64,000 nt of DNA from the NCBI GenBank assembly GCA_028829895.1, contig CM054178.1, positions 86,486,058-86,550,057 on the forward strand, read 5' to 3'. A program made the position numbers and the translations under genes. Below the pieces are notes generated by a model that was not told where the DNA came from, made no database searches, and saw only the letters and a list, made by a program, of their open reading frames with translations. Below are positions 14,701 to 24,398 of this stretch, one piece after another; within the stretch, counting starts at the first letter, position 1, and every line of letters starts with the position of its first letter. Origin of the DNA: Sinotaia quadrata (Eukaryota > Mollusca > Gastropoda > Architaenioglossa > Viviparidae).

Positions 14701-15526
14701 GTATAAACACACAGACAGAGAACTGTGTATGATATAATGCCATTTAAACACACAGACAGAGAACTGTGTATGATATAATGCCATATAAACACACAGACAG
14801 AGAACTGTGTATGATATAATGCTATATAAACACACAGACAGAGAACTGTGTATGATATAATGTTGTATAAACACACAGACAGAGAACTGTGTATGATATA
14901 ATGCCATATAAACACACAGACAGAGAACTGTGTATGATATAATGCCATATAAACACACAGACAGAGAACTGTGTATGATATAATGCCATATAAACACACA
15001 GACAGAGAACTGTGTATGATATAATGCTATATAAACACACAGACAGAGAACTGTGTATGATATAATGCTATATAAACACACAGAGAACTGTGTATGATAT
15101 AATGCTATATAAACACAGAGAACTGTGTATGGTATAATGCTATTGTTACACGTCACTGTACATATCTAAAATCCTACATACGACATCTATTTACCTTACA
15201 ACCAAGAAATCACAGAAATAAATAAATTCCTTCAAGATTTTATTTTAAACGACTCATTTTAAAAATTACAAAATATGCTCATATACAACACTTCTATGCG
15301 ATGTCAATATCTATGTACAACACATTCGTGCGCGCGTGCACACTCTCACACATACTGAAAGTGCATATTATTGTCTTTACCTGTTTTCTGTGCCATTTAA
15401 GTAGGCCACAATGTTTGTATGGCAAACGTTTTCCCTATCCTCTTCTTCGTTCTCGCTTTCATCCTTTCCTTCTTGCTGATTATCGCTGTCAAATCTCGTC
15501 AGAGTCGCTGTGGACTCGTGTGCCAT
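5847..15526 (-). CDS. NINJ: ninjurin family membrane protein, copy 1 (4 exons)
   Basis: Ninjurins are small two-pass plasma membrane proteins; vertebrate NINJ1 acts in adhesion and in membrane rupture during lytic cell death. Coding exons (minus strand) are 15381-15526, 11868-11970, 7599-7774 and 5847-6168, totalling 747 bp or 248 aa plus stop. All introns are GT–AG, in phases 2, 0 and 2. An in-frame TAG lies four codons before the ATG, which fixes the start. Residues 1-83 form a hydrophilic acidic leader. The ninjurin domain starts at NHYTTRKMAAQ (residue 91) with the amphipathic DVALMMANISQLRTLL segment. Predicted membrane helices are residues about 129-154 and 210-231, the latter ending NMFITGLGL. 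The loop between them is about 55 residues and lysine/glutamate rich, much longer than I recall for vertebrate NINJ1/2. A second copy lies upstream at 23959-28847. Confidence 0.9.
6181..6985. repeat. trinucleotide low-complexity tract (ATC/ACC/ACA)
   Basis: About 800 bp is almost wholly built from ATC, ACC, ACA, ATT and later GTC/GTA/GAC triplets. It lies in the last intron of ninjurin copy 1 and begins 12 bp upstream of the exon 4 acceptor. Long frames on both strands here (poly-Ile/Thr/Val/Met) are artefacts of the composition. Confidence 0.9.
7273..7500. repeat. about 38-bp minisatellite in ninjurin copy 1, intron 3
   Basis: Six or so imperfect units made of AAGGCTTTAACTTTAACTA and GGCTTTAACTAAGTATAT segments, with small deletions between units. 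The array ends about 100 bp beyond the exon 3 donor, inside intron 3 (6169-7598). Confidence 0.9.
7795..8035. repeat. diverged minisatellite, left part
   Basis: Imperfect units built on ACATAATATATAGGCCTACA and TGTTGTTGTATCA lie 21 bp upstream of the exon 3 acceptor of ninjurin copy 1. The same motif family resumes at about 9690, on the other side of dispersed repeat copy B, so B appears to have inserted into one older array. Confidence 0.7.
8036..9690 (+). repeat. dispersed repeat, copy B (longest copy, about 1.65 kb)
   Basis: Similar along most of its length to copies C1/C2, beginning near GGAGTAAATTT (compare 16700) and with blocks such as GGGCACTGCTTATGAT, CAGTTCCAACTGGA, CTTATCAGTAAA and GAGAGCCAATA. 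It ends near GGTGGCGTTG. Roughly 350 bp (about 8380-8720) is absent from the matching place in C1, though part of it resembles 17760-17880. No ORF of note; class unknown. It sits in intron 2 of ninjurin copy 1. Confidence 0.75.
9691..9966. repeat. 31-bp minisatellite
   Basis: Diverged units give way at about 9790 to six nearly identical 31-bp copies of GTTGTTGTATCTCACACACA followed by TGTATATATAA. It is the continuation of the array at 7795-8035 after the inserted repeat copy B. Confidence 0.9.
9967..11650. other. intron 2 of ninjurin copy 1, nothing recognised
   Basis: Intronic AT-rich sequence. The open frames at 10298-10546, 10845-11051 and 11126-11371 show no family resemblance and are not bounded by splice sites that would fit the surrounding gene. 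Confidence 0.5.
11652..11780. repeat. (CA)n microsatellite
   Basis: About 125 bases of CA dinucleotide, with a few CATA interruptions near its right end, in intron 2 of ninjurin copy 1. Confidence 0.98.
12023..12460. repeat. 57-bp minisatellite upstream of ninjurin copy 1 exon 2
   Basis: Seven to eight units of 57 bp containing GAGATTAGCTTAGTGAATTT and ACTATCATATTGAAAAAGAG. The array begins 53 bp before the exon 2 acceptor (11970). In the gene's sense direction (minus) each unit holds CTCTTTTTCAATATGATAG and a CTAAT branch-point-like motif. The unit is 19 codons, so a 115-aa repetitive frame stays open by arithmetic only. Confidence 0.95.
12461..14580. other. intron 1 of ninjurin copy 1, mostly unique
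   Basis: Intronic sequence with no coding signal. It contains a perfect 44-bp direct duplication at 13145-13232 (GGAGAGTAACACATTAGTGA and following) and loosely similar stretches around 12740-12930 built on GTCCTCTTGGGACACTGTGG-like phrases. Confidence 0.7.
14581..15140. repeat. 41-bp minisatellite, about 14 copies
   Basis: About fourteen units of 41 bp, a few shortened to 33 by loss of one CAGACAGA segment. Each unit has ACACAG and CTGTGT as an inverted pair eight bases apart. On the minus strand, which is the sense strand of ninjurin copy 1, each unit reads as a pyrimidine-rich stretch ending GTGTTTATATAG. It lies in intron 1, about 240 bp from the exon 1 donor. Frames of up to 179 aa on the minus strand are artefacts. 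Confidence 0.97.
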
Positions 15527-16689
15527 CCTTGCGCCTGTCTAGCGGTTTGCTTCAGGGTATTTACAATAGGAATGTCAGCAAAGTTCAGTGTGCATTCAAA
15601 ATAACCAAAAAACAAAACATTGCGACTTCACCTGATTTTATGAACTGTTAGTATGACATCAGCAGTATATGTGTAGCAGCTTTTTAAAAAAAAATCATTG
15701 TGAAATGTTGTCGCTAAGATCTTCGTCCTATCGCGGCTGATTTATGTTAAATAACAGAAACCTTATCGCATGGGTTAGGATAATACATCTGCAAACCGCT
15801 GTCACTAGAAAATAGTCCACACTGTCAAAGGTCAAATATTTGACCCATTAGAAAGCGATTTGATTTATTGAAACGCCAAGTTGAACCAATCTGACGCTGG
15901 CTGCATTTATAAAGTTATACTTCATGATCCACAGTGAGAACATTTCTGTTTGCAAACAAGGGGAGAAGAGAAGGTAAATATTATAGTCTGCACCACAGTA
16001 CTCTGGGATGACCTTGTAATAATGAATCATATCAAGATTAACATTTAGCTATGATACGAAACATCTGTAAGCACCGATGCAGAGTGTGGGCCACTGGTTA
16101 TATATGTACATCTGCAACTGTTACGCCGATATGCGTGTGCGCCGACGTCATTTCGACTCACGGCCCCCACTCAGTTATTAAACAGAGAAATAGATTTTAT
16201 ACAATAGATACATAAATAGATGTAGAGAGGGACAGAGAGCAAGGCATAATCATGTTACGACAGCGTGGACAAAGAATTTACGTTTCATTAACAGATATAA
16301 AAGACTGAACAATTAATAAAAATTTAATAAAAGAAAAGTTTAACAATTTTAAAGAATCAGCAGAATGCATTATGCCCTAATTTCTCATCACACAGTGTAT
16401 TTTTGGATTAAAAAGTCTGATTAAATTCAAGCCACACTGTAGTCACTATCACAATCTAGAACTTCAGCTTCAATTTGCTGAGGTATGTCATGCTGGTAGA
16501 TGCTCCATAGGACATTATGACATGATTAACATCAGAATCAGGCACCCAAAGCCCTCATTGTTGATTTCAGAATAAAATAGAAAATGAAACATGAAGGAGA
16601 CAAAAAGAAAGACCCTTACCTAGCTAAGGTTCTCCTGTTCCAGGGAGGGATTCAGTCTCAACTCTTGCTCAAAGAGTCTTGCAAAGAGT
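15527..16689. other. 5' flank of ninjurin copy 1
   Basis: Sequence upstream of the ninjurin start codon at 15526. It should hold the 5' UTR and promoter, but I see no TATA box or other motif I could defend, and no coding frame. Confidence 0.4.
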
Positions 16690-17760
16690 GAGGAATAGAA
16701 TTTCCATGGCAGAGTAAATTTGCCTATCCCTAAACTTAGCTGTTATATAAATTGTTAAATGTCAAAGTGACCCGATTTGGGGCACTGCTTATGATGATAT
16801 TTTAAGTGTCAAAGTTGGAAGTAAACAACTCAGATGAAGAATAGGCTAGACATTGCTAATGCAATACAAACCAGTTCCAACTGGAAGATTAGTTTTTCTG
16901 ATTAATAGTCTCAAATTTGTTCATAATAATCTCATCCAATGGGAAGGGACCAAAAATGACTTTGTTGAAGAAGTACTCTATTCTAATCACTTTGATTTGA
17001 ACATAACTCAAGTCCAGTCATAAAGGTGATTGTTAGCTTATGATAGGAGCACACATTTTCTTTTCACTTCGGCAACAGTGATTATTGTACTCTACTTGAT
17101 CACCTTGGTGTGAGAACCAATATTATTGTCAAACTTATCAGTAAATGTGTTGCTGTAAGTTGATTCATGTTAATTTCATTTGAGAGCCAATACAGCGAAA
17201 ATGTGTGGCCTGAGTTTGGTCTCAAGAATTCATGAAGATTATTTCGAACATTCCTTATAGTGTACTTGATTAGCACACATGAAATTTTGAGAACATTCCT
17301 CCTGATGTGCTTTGATAGCACATGAAATTCTGGATGATTCTTCAGGAGGTGTGCTTTGAGAGTGCATCAAAGATACATAGAAGGGGTACATTGGACTGTC
17401 ATCTAAATAAGAAAGACAGTGACTTGTTGCAAACTGCGTGATTGTGATTATGTGTTGGTGACAGCTACCATCATTGAAAAGGTTGTGTACATTGACTTTA
17501 ATTATTGACATTGACTTTAAAACTCCGTTCTCAATCTGTGATGAATGACATCCATGAACTTGATTGTATATGGATGTTAATATGACTACTGATGTCTATG
17601 CTAGGATAACTGAACGATTGTCTAGCATTAATCAAACATTGTTGTGAAGTGATGTAAATGTCAACGCTCCCTTTGATTATGTTCACATGTATATTTGATT
17701 GTTGATTTAATAAATTTATAAACTTCTTACACATATTGATGATTATATATGTAGTATGAT
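16690..17760 (+). repeat. dispersed repeat, copy C1
   Basis: Diverged match to 8036-9350 of copy B, in the same orientation and with the same block order (GGGGCACTGCTTATGAT, CAGTTCCAACTGGA, CTTATCAGTAAATGTGTTGC, GAGAGCCAATAC, TTGATTGTTGATTTAATAAA). It lacks an internal block of about 350 bp that copy B has. Minus-strand frames at 17100-17773 carry no recognisable domain. Confidence 0.7.
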
Positions 17761-18230
17761 AAACACTTGACATTGTTTCTATTATAAACTATTATGCTGT
17801 ATTTATTATGCTGTATGTGTGTATCAGGCTAATAAATACTGTTGTAGGAAACTGTAAGTTGAGACTTGAATATAAGAAAGAATGGAGCTAAAAGAAATAA
17901 ACTGGAAATGTAATGTTGTTCCCTGATTATATCTTTACAGGGACAAAGCAGCCTTTCCTTGTGTTATTTGAATCTCCTGGTTCAATGATTGTAAACTGCT
18001 ATGACCATGGTAGAGGTATGAATCATCTACCTCAGTGTGTAAGTGTAAGAAATGCACTACAGTCCATTGATGTATAGTGGCAAGGTATGCTGACTACATG
18101 AGCAATTTCTGGTATAAGGAAGTTACTGGAAATTACTACAATTGTTGTTCTGCTTCAGCGAGCTGTTACAGCAAATGAGCACCCAGGTGAGCTCAAGTGA
18201 ATCAGCTTTTTTACAAAGTGAGGAGGAAAC
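17761..18230. other. spacer between repeat copies C1 and C2
   Basis: Positions 17760-17880 resemble the internal block of copy B near 8510-8610 (AGGCTAATAAATACTGTTGT versus GAGCTAATAAATATTGTTAC), so block order differs between copies. The rest is not recognised. Confidence 0.45.
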
Positions 18231-18465
18231 ATGCGGAATTGATGTGGACTGTAAACTGATGACTTTGATATGAAACGTGTGGAATTGATGTGGACTGTAA
18301 ACTGATGACTTTGATATGAAACGTGTGGAATTGATGTGGACTGTAAACTGATGACTTTGATATGAAACGTGTGGAATTGATGTGGACTGTAAACTGATGA
18401 CTTTGATATGAAACGTGTGGAATTGATGTGGACTGTAAACTGATGACTTTGATATGAAACGTGTG
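18231..18465. repeat. 46-bp minisatellite, 5 copies
   Basis: Five nearly identical 46-bp units (GGAATTGATGTGGACTGTAA, then ACTGATGACTTTGATATGAA and ACGTGT). Frames of 106-108 aa crossing it on the minus strand repeat a 46-residue pattern and are artefacts. Confidence 0.95.
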
Positions 18466-18679
18466 AGAAAGACAATTGCCGCTTTGCCTACACACAGTTA
18501 CATAAAAACTATTGTCGCGTATCTCTAATAACTCCATTTCTGTTCTCTGATAAGAACTATCCTGTGATTTGTATTGACATTAAATTGTTGAATTATATTT
18601 AGGATATAAGACTGTGTAGCATAAAAATTATTTGAATGTGGTTTCATGGAAATATTGATGTCAGGTAATCTGTTTTCAT

Positions 18680-19051
18680 TGTATTTGTTATATGTATATT
18701 TGATTGTTGATTTAATAAATTTATTCAGCTTCTTTCACACATTGATAACCTTATGTTGGAGAAGAAAGTGGGTGGATGGGAACTCGCTAAATATAGATTA
18801 AAGATAGATTTCTCTTCTCATTTAGCAAGAAGATTTCCACCTACAGAAATACTGTATGATAGTAAATGTTTGTCTTTAATGTGGTGGAGGAGAGAAAATT
18901 GTTATAGTGCCTGCCTATCCGCCAAGTAAGAGAGATGAGTGGTGTCTGCTGGAGAATTATTACTAACTTAAATTAAGATTCTCATCACTTGTAATCAGCT
19001 ATGGACGATTAATTAATTAATAATAATAACAACAATTAACTGGTTGGCGTT
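18680..19051 (+). repeat. dispersed repeat, copy C2 (3' part)
   Basis: Matches the 3' 370 bp of copies A and B, from TTGATTGTTGATTTAATAAA through TTATGTTGGAG to the end GGTTGGCGTTGG. It repeats the last 30 or so bases of C1, so C1 and C2 are either two insertions or one element split by the tandem array between them. Confidence 0.7.
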
Positions 19052-22000
19052 GGCACCACAACTATAGTTGAAATATCTTAACTCTCAGTAGACATGAAAT
19101 TTTGTGGTTTCTTGCGGTAAAGAGACTTGACTGTCACATACACACTTAAGAAAAGCACAGCTGATCTTGAAATCAGAAAATGCCCGCGCTAAACCAAAGA
19201 AAGGCGACATCACAGGTCACGTGGTATATTTTTTTTTTGGCAAAGGCCCGGAAGAAAATAGCAGCACGCTGCCGATAAAACGTCAGAACTGTAGGTGATA
19301 CATGTGCAAACTGCTAAAGCACAAATGAAATATGTATATTTTATTTCAAAATTTATCTTGCGAGTGGTGTTTCTTATCTACATGGATCAGCTGTAAGTGA
19401 AGCCAGATACGTAAATTTACCGAGGCCTTCGTCAGACATAATAAAGAGTTGTCCCTGACGTTGTGAAGTAAACATCTGCACTCCAGCACTTCCCTCAGTA
19501 ATTAGATTTATTTCTTCAGTTCGCTGATATCAGTCCCTAAAATACTGAAGCAACTTACGCATTTACTGGCTTGTAAATGTATTATAAAGCTAACGACTTT
19601 TCTTTTTAAATAAAGTTCTTCAGCCATTTATTTTCACTTTCATTATCACAGAAATCACTGCTGATCAATTATGTCGTGATGTCATATCACAAACTTTGTT
19701 CTCTTTGATAACTAAAACTAATTAAGTTGACTTTTGTTCTTCGTTTCTGAGATGCGTGCCGTGAACGTAATGATTGCCAGTGGGCAAAGGGACAGCACTT
19801 GTAAGGCTTACTTGATCAACACATAGTGTCAACATTTCTATAGTACATAAAGTTTCAGCATAAGGCCGATTTGTTATCTAGAATATGACGTATGCTGCTC
19901 GATTTAAACGTCACACATAAGCCTGTAATCTTCTGTATCAGTTTTCAGGCACCTCCCATTTATCCACTTCTTTCAGTTAAATTATAGAAATACCTTTTTT
20001 TTTTAATTACTCATTATTAGTGCGCTTATTTTCCAGAGGCCTTGACTACCCTTTGCGAAATTCGCAAGCATTGAAATGATCATAACAAGCAGAAATCAAT
20101 TTATCAGTGAAGGATGGTTTGTCAGTGTTATGATATATTCTGATGTTATAAGAGTCTGTGATCTCATGTCAGCACGGCTAGTGGTTTTTAAAGGATTTAA
20201 ACACAAAAAAGAGATTTTTAAAAAAACTGCTCATCTTCTACGAACCAGTAATTAAATCCCACAAGTATGTTCAATATAAGTTTGGGTTTTAAGTATATAA
20301 TGGGTTTTGTTCAATCTGTTATGGATATTGTTTTGTAAGTTTGATCAAACGTATCTGGGGGTGTCTGTTTGTCATGAAGAAAAGGAAAATTAATGAGATT
20401 ACAAACCACTTAACACTTGAATTGGTAAAAATGTTAAATAATGCAATGGTTCATTTTTTTTTCTACATGTGCGAAGACAAGTTGTTGGCAGGTGAAGTTA
20501 CTGAGACTGCCAGAGACTAAAATCAGTTGTCACCAATAATATTATTTACTTAACTCTCGGCTGTCAAGAGATATAGAGGTTCGCACTTCGATCGCACTCG
20601 CCCACATTGCCCTGCACTGTCATGCGTTTGCTCTCGTTGGTTCAAAGAACTACCGTACACTTAAATCACTGTTAATTTACGTCTGAGAGTTCTGTCAACG
20701 TTCGCGCAACATCATGTAATAAAAATCAGAGAACAAGATTTTTATAATTAATTTCTACTTTCGTAGATGCATAATTCACCCCCTTTCTAAACCTTTTGAT
20801 TTACTGTTACCATTGACAGATTAAATTATTCATCCTTGATACTGATTAAAATTACACTGCCCAACGGTTATTTTTAGTTTTCTCTCAAATTAAGGATAGA
20901 TCTGTTTCGATTTACACACATAACAGTTAAAGAAAAATGTGAATGTAATGTAGTTACATTTTTAGTGACGGTCACATCCGGTTAAGTGATTAAATTATAT
21001 AAGTACGCGTGCACTGTACATACTTCCATATGTATTCCTATTACAAGAACGGAGAATATGAAGGGAGACTAGAAATTTACTACAATACAAAAATGAGGCT
21101 CCCTACAGAATATAGCACTATCAAGTCGCTATCCAAGCTCTGGGTGCATGATTAGCACTTCTACTGACGAATCAGTTTTAGGTAATCGTGAGCAAACTGA
21201 ATAAACAACTGTGTAAGTTCCTTTCTTTTTTCTAAAAATATTCTTAGTCACTGCTTTCATTGCTATCAAAATTGTGTGCTTGTTGGGGTTGCATGCATTG
21301 CATATGATTATGTGTTGTGTCTCCGCATGTACGTTTCGGTAGAATTGTATTTACAGCGATGATCCAATAAGAATGTATTGTTTCTTTATACTAAATAGAA
21401 CTTTATAAATACTTTATAGAATTTACATAAAATAAAGTATTGAGCATAATTCCTTCTTTAAAGCACAAAACAGTTTCTACACACGCAGAGAAAACATGTA
21501 AGCCCAGTCAGCCTTGGGGTCATTTTAGTTCCCCCATTTATAGACATGATAAATGTATCCAGTCAGCCTCAAGGTCATTTTAGTTTCTCCACGCGCAGAC
21601 AAACAGGTGTGCCTAATCAGCCCCGAATTCACTTTGTCGGCTTTGTATTGGCCAATAGTTCAGCTGACAATTCCATGAAAGAGTATTGATTACTACAAGT
21701 GAGATGCATATACATGTTAAGTACAGACTTTGGGCGAGACCATTACAATACAGCCCATTGGATATTTCTTTTCTTGCAAAACCATCAACCGGGAAATGCA
21801 TTCAGTTACAATTAGTCATAGGAGCGTCAAATGCTTACTAGCACAAATCGGCAAAGTACCTCATATTACGTCATGGCGCTTTCATATCTTGTAAAATCAA
21901 GTAAACGTTTGAATAGAAGCATTCAACACGACCACCATCACAAAGAGTGCTGACTTTTCTTGGACAGAAGTGGAAATTAAAGAAGCAACAGTTTGAGTCT

Positions 22001-22383
22001 CTCTCTGTCTCTCTTGCAGCTCTGTGTTCTCCATAAACGCATGCGTACGCTCTCGCGCATACACCGATATACAGACACTTCCGTTTTACTCTTTTGTTGT
22101 TGTTGAGGTATTTCTAGTTGAACATCAGAGATCTATCAAAGAAACTGTTTATGGTAGGAAAGTTATTGCACTTTGCTATTTACTCCGTGACTTATGACCT
22201 CCCACCCATCCCCTCCTTTCATTTACTTCTCCAGGTTATGACATCGGACTGCCAATAAAGTAAGCCAACGCCAGATTGTGAAATACTTACATCTGTTTGA
22301 TTTACAGTATCTTTATAATTACCGGACTGGTAGATGGTTTTAGTACATTGTTGGTATTCTCCAGGTTGCGCTCCGAGCCTGGG
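19052..22383. other. intergenic, nothing recognised
   Basis: About 3.3 kb between the two ninjurin genes without a coding signal. Three diverged 60-65-bp units with CAGTCAGCCT and GGTCATTTTAGTT phrases occur at about 21480-21640. No other structure was seen. Confidence 0.5.
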
Positions 22384-23111
22384 TGTATCGAACTTTCTAC
22401 AACAATCATCTATAGCTGTAGTTATTACTAACCTCAGAATATGTATCAAACTTAAAACAACAATCATCTATAGCTGTAGCTATTACTAACCTCAGAATAT
22501 GTATCAAACTTAAAACAACAATCATCTATAGCTGTAGTCATTACTAACTGCAGAATAGGTCATCAAACTTAAAACAACAATCATCTATACTGTAGTCATT
22601 ACTAACTGCAGAATAGGTCATCAAACTTAAAACAACAATCATGTATAGCTGTAGTCATTACTAACTGCAGAATAGGTCATCAAACTTAAAACAACAATCA
22701 TCTATAGCTGTAGTCATTACTAACTGCAGAATAGGTCATCAAACTTAAAACAACAATCATCTATAGCTGTAGTTATTACTAACTGCAGAATAGGTCATCA
22801 AACTTAAAACAACAATCATCTATAGCTGTAGTCATTACCAACTGCAGAATATGTCATCAAACTTAAAACAACAATCATCTATAGCTGTAGTCATTACCAA
22901 CTGCAGAATATGTCATCAAACTTAAAACAACAATCATCTATAGCTGTAGTTATTACTAACTGCAGAATATGTCATCAAACTTAAAACAACAATCATCTAT
23001 AGCTGTAGTCATTACTAACTGCAGAATAGGTCATCAAACTTAAAACAACAATCATCTATAGCTGTAGTTATTACTAACTGCAGAATAGGTCATCAAACTT
23101 AAAACAACAAT
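22384..23111. repeat. 59-bp minisatellite, about 12 copies
   Basis: About twelve units of 58-60 bp containing CAAACTTAAAACAACAATCA, TCTATAGCTGTAG and ATTACTAACTGCAGAAT. The first two units are the most diverged. Intergenic, downstream of ninjurin copy 2. Confidence 0.97.
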
Positions 23112-23235
23112 CTCTAACACCATCATCAGCACTGAATGCATGTTCGTGTACCGAACTAAAACACATTCAAACTTGTTCAGTTTCCGACCGTTTTGTTAAT
23201 TGTTGCAAATCATAGAACGGATTCGGATGAGTGTT

Positions 23236-23400
23236 GAAAGGACAAAAATAGAATTTTTGTACCTAACATCACTGCAGCCAATGACCGTGAGAAAGGACAA
23301 AAATAGAATTTTTGTACCTAACATCACTGCACCCAATGACCGTGAGAAAGGACAAAAATAGAATTTTTGTACCTAACATCACTGCAGCCAATGAGCGAGA
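23236..23400. repeat. 55-bp tandem repeat, 3 copies
   Basis: Three 55-bp units starting GAAAGGACAAAAATAGAATT at 23236, 23291 and 23346, each ending in a CACTGCAGCCAATGA-like stretch. Confidence 0.95.
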
Positions 23401-23590
23401 GAAAGAAAGAAAAAGAACACGCGCCAGAGAAATGGGGAAGTTATACAAATACGTCCCGAGAGACCAGGAACTATACTCGAGTGAGAAATGTTTGTGTACT
23501 GGACAATTTCTCCAAGTGAGATGACTGTTATGATGTCATTATATTTTATTGTGCCCGACTATATTTCAGCTTTAACTCTCCTAATCCTAC

Positions 23591-23596
23591 TTTATT
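23591..23596 (-). promoter_or_regulatory. candidate polyadenylation signal, ninjurin copy 2
   Basis: AATAAA on the minus strand, about 365 bp after the stop codon of ninjurin copy 2. A second AATAAA follows at 23545-23550. Either could end the transcript; the sequence alone does not decide. Confidence 0.45.
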
Positions 23597-23958
23597 GTGC
23601 TTGACTTTATTTCAACTTTCTTTAATGCCACCCGAACCCTGTTTGTATTTCTCGAGTTTCGAAATCACTAACTGGCAAATTGCCACCAAGCAAAGTCTGT
23701 TTTCTTTAAACCTATTTACAGGACACAGTAACATTTAATTTATCTGTGCTTGTGCGTGTGCGCGCGCGCTCGCATGTCTGAGTGTTGTGTGTGCGTGTGA
23801 ATATGTGTATGTATGTATGTGTTGTGTTGCATAGACGAGCATGTTTACGCTCTGAGGTATTACGTTTTACTCATATAATGTACACAAAGACAGCAAAAAC
23901 AACAACAACAACAAACGACACCAGATTCTATCGTCGCGGCTCTTTATGCCAGTGCACG

Positions 23959-24323
23959 TCACACACATGTCGAGACATTGGGTTCAAATAGCGATGAGTT
24001 AGCCTCAATCCCAAAGCCAGTGATGAACATGTTCGTGACAGTGATGACAAACACCAAGACCATTGTCGCGTAGTTCAGGCGGCTGGTCACGAGGTCGTGG
24101 GCGTACTTTTCTTCCATGATCTTCAGAGAAAGTCGTCGGAAAGCCCTGGCGCCTGGCGCGTGATACTGTGATCCTTTCCTGCGAATGTTCTGCAGGTGTT
24201 CTTCTCGCTGCTGGGCGTCGTTCTCGCGAACCCACAGGATGACGATCAGGAAGGCGAAGGCAATTTGACTGGAATCGGCAACAGCGAAGTGGATTACAGT
24301 TTTGGATTTTACAGTTAAGGTTC

Positions 24324-24398
<75 letters not shown>

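Noticed and set aside
14617..15156. Open frame of 179 aa, minus strand
   Set aside because: It is a translation of the 41-bp array in a ninjurin intron; three 41-bp units make 123 bp, so the frame cycles through all phases without meeting a stop. No domain, and equivalent frames exist in the other phases.
17100..17773. Three minus-strand frames of 73-90 aa
   Set aside because: They lie in dispersed repeat copy C1, are not kept open in copy B, and show no recognisable protein.
22384..23111. Array considered as a CRISPR
   Set aside because: Units are contiguous with no unique spacers, and this is animal DNA. The same holds for all other arrays here.
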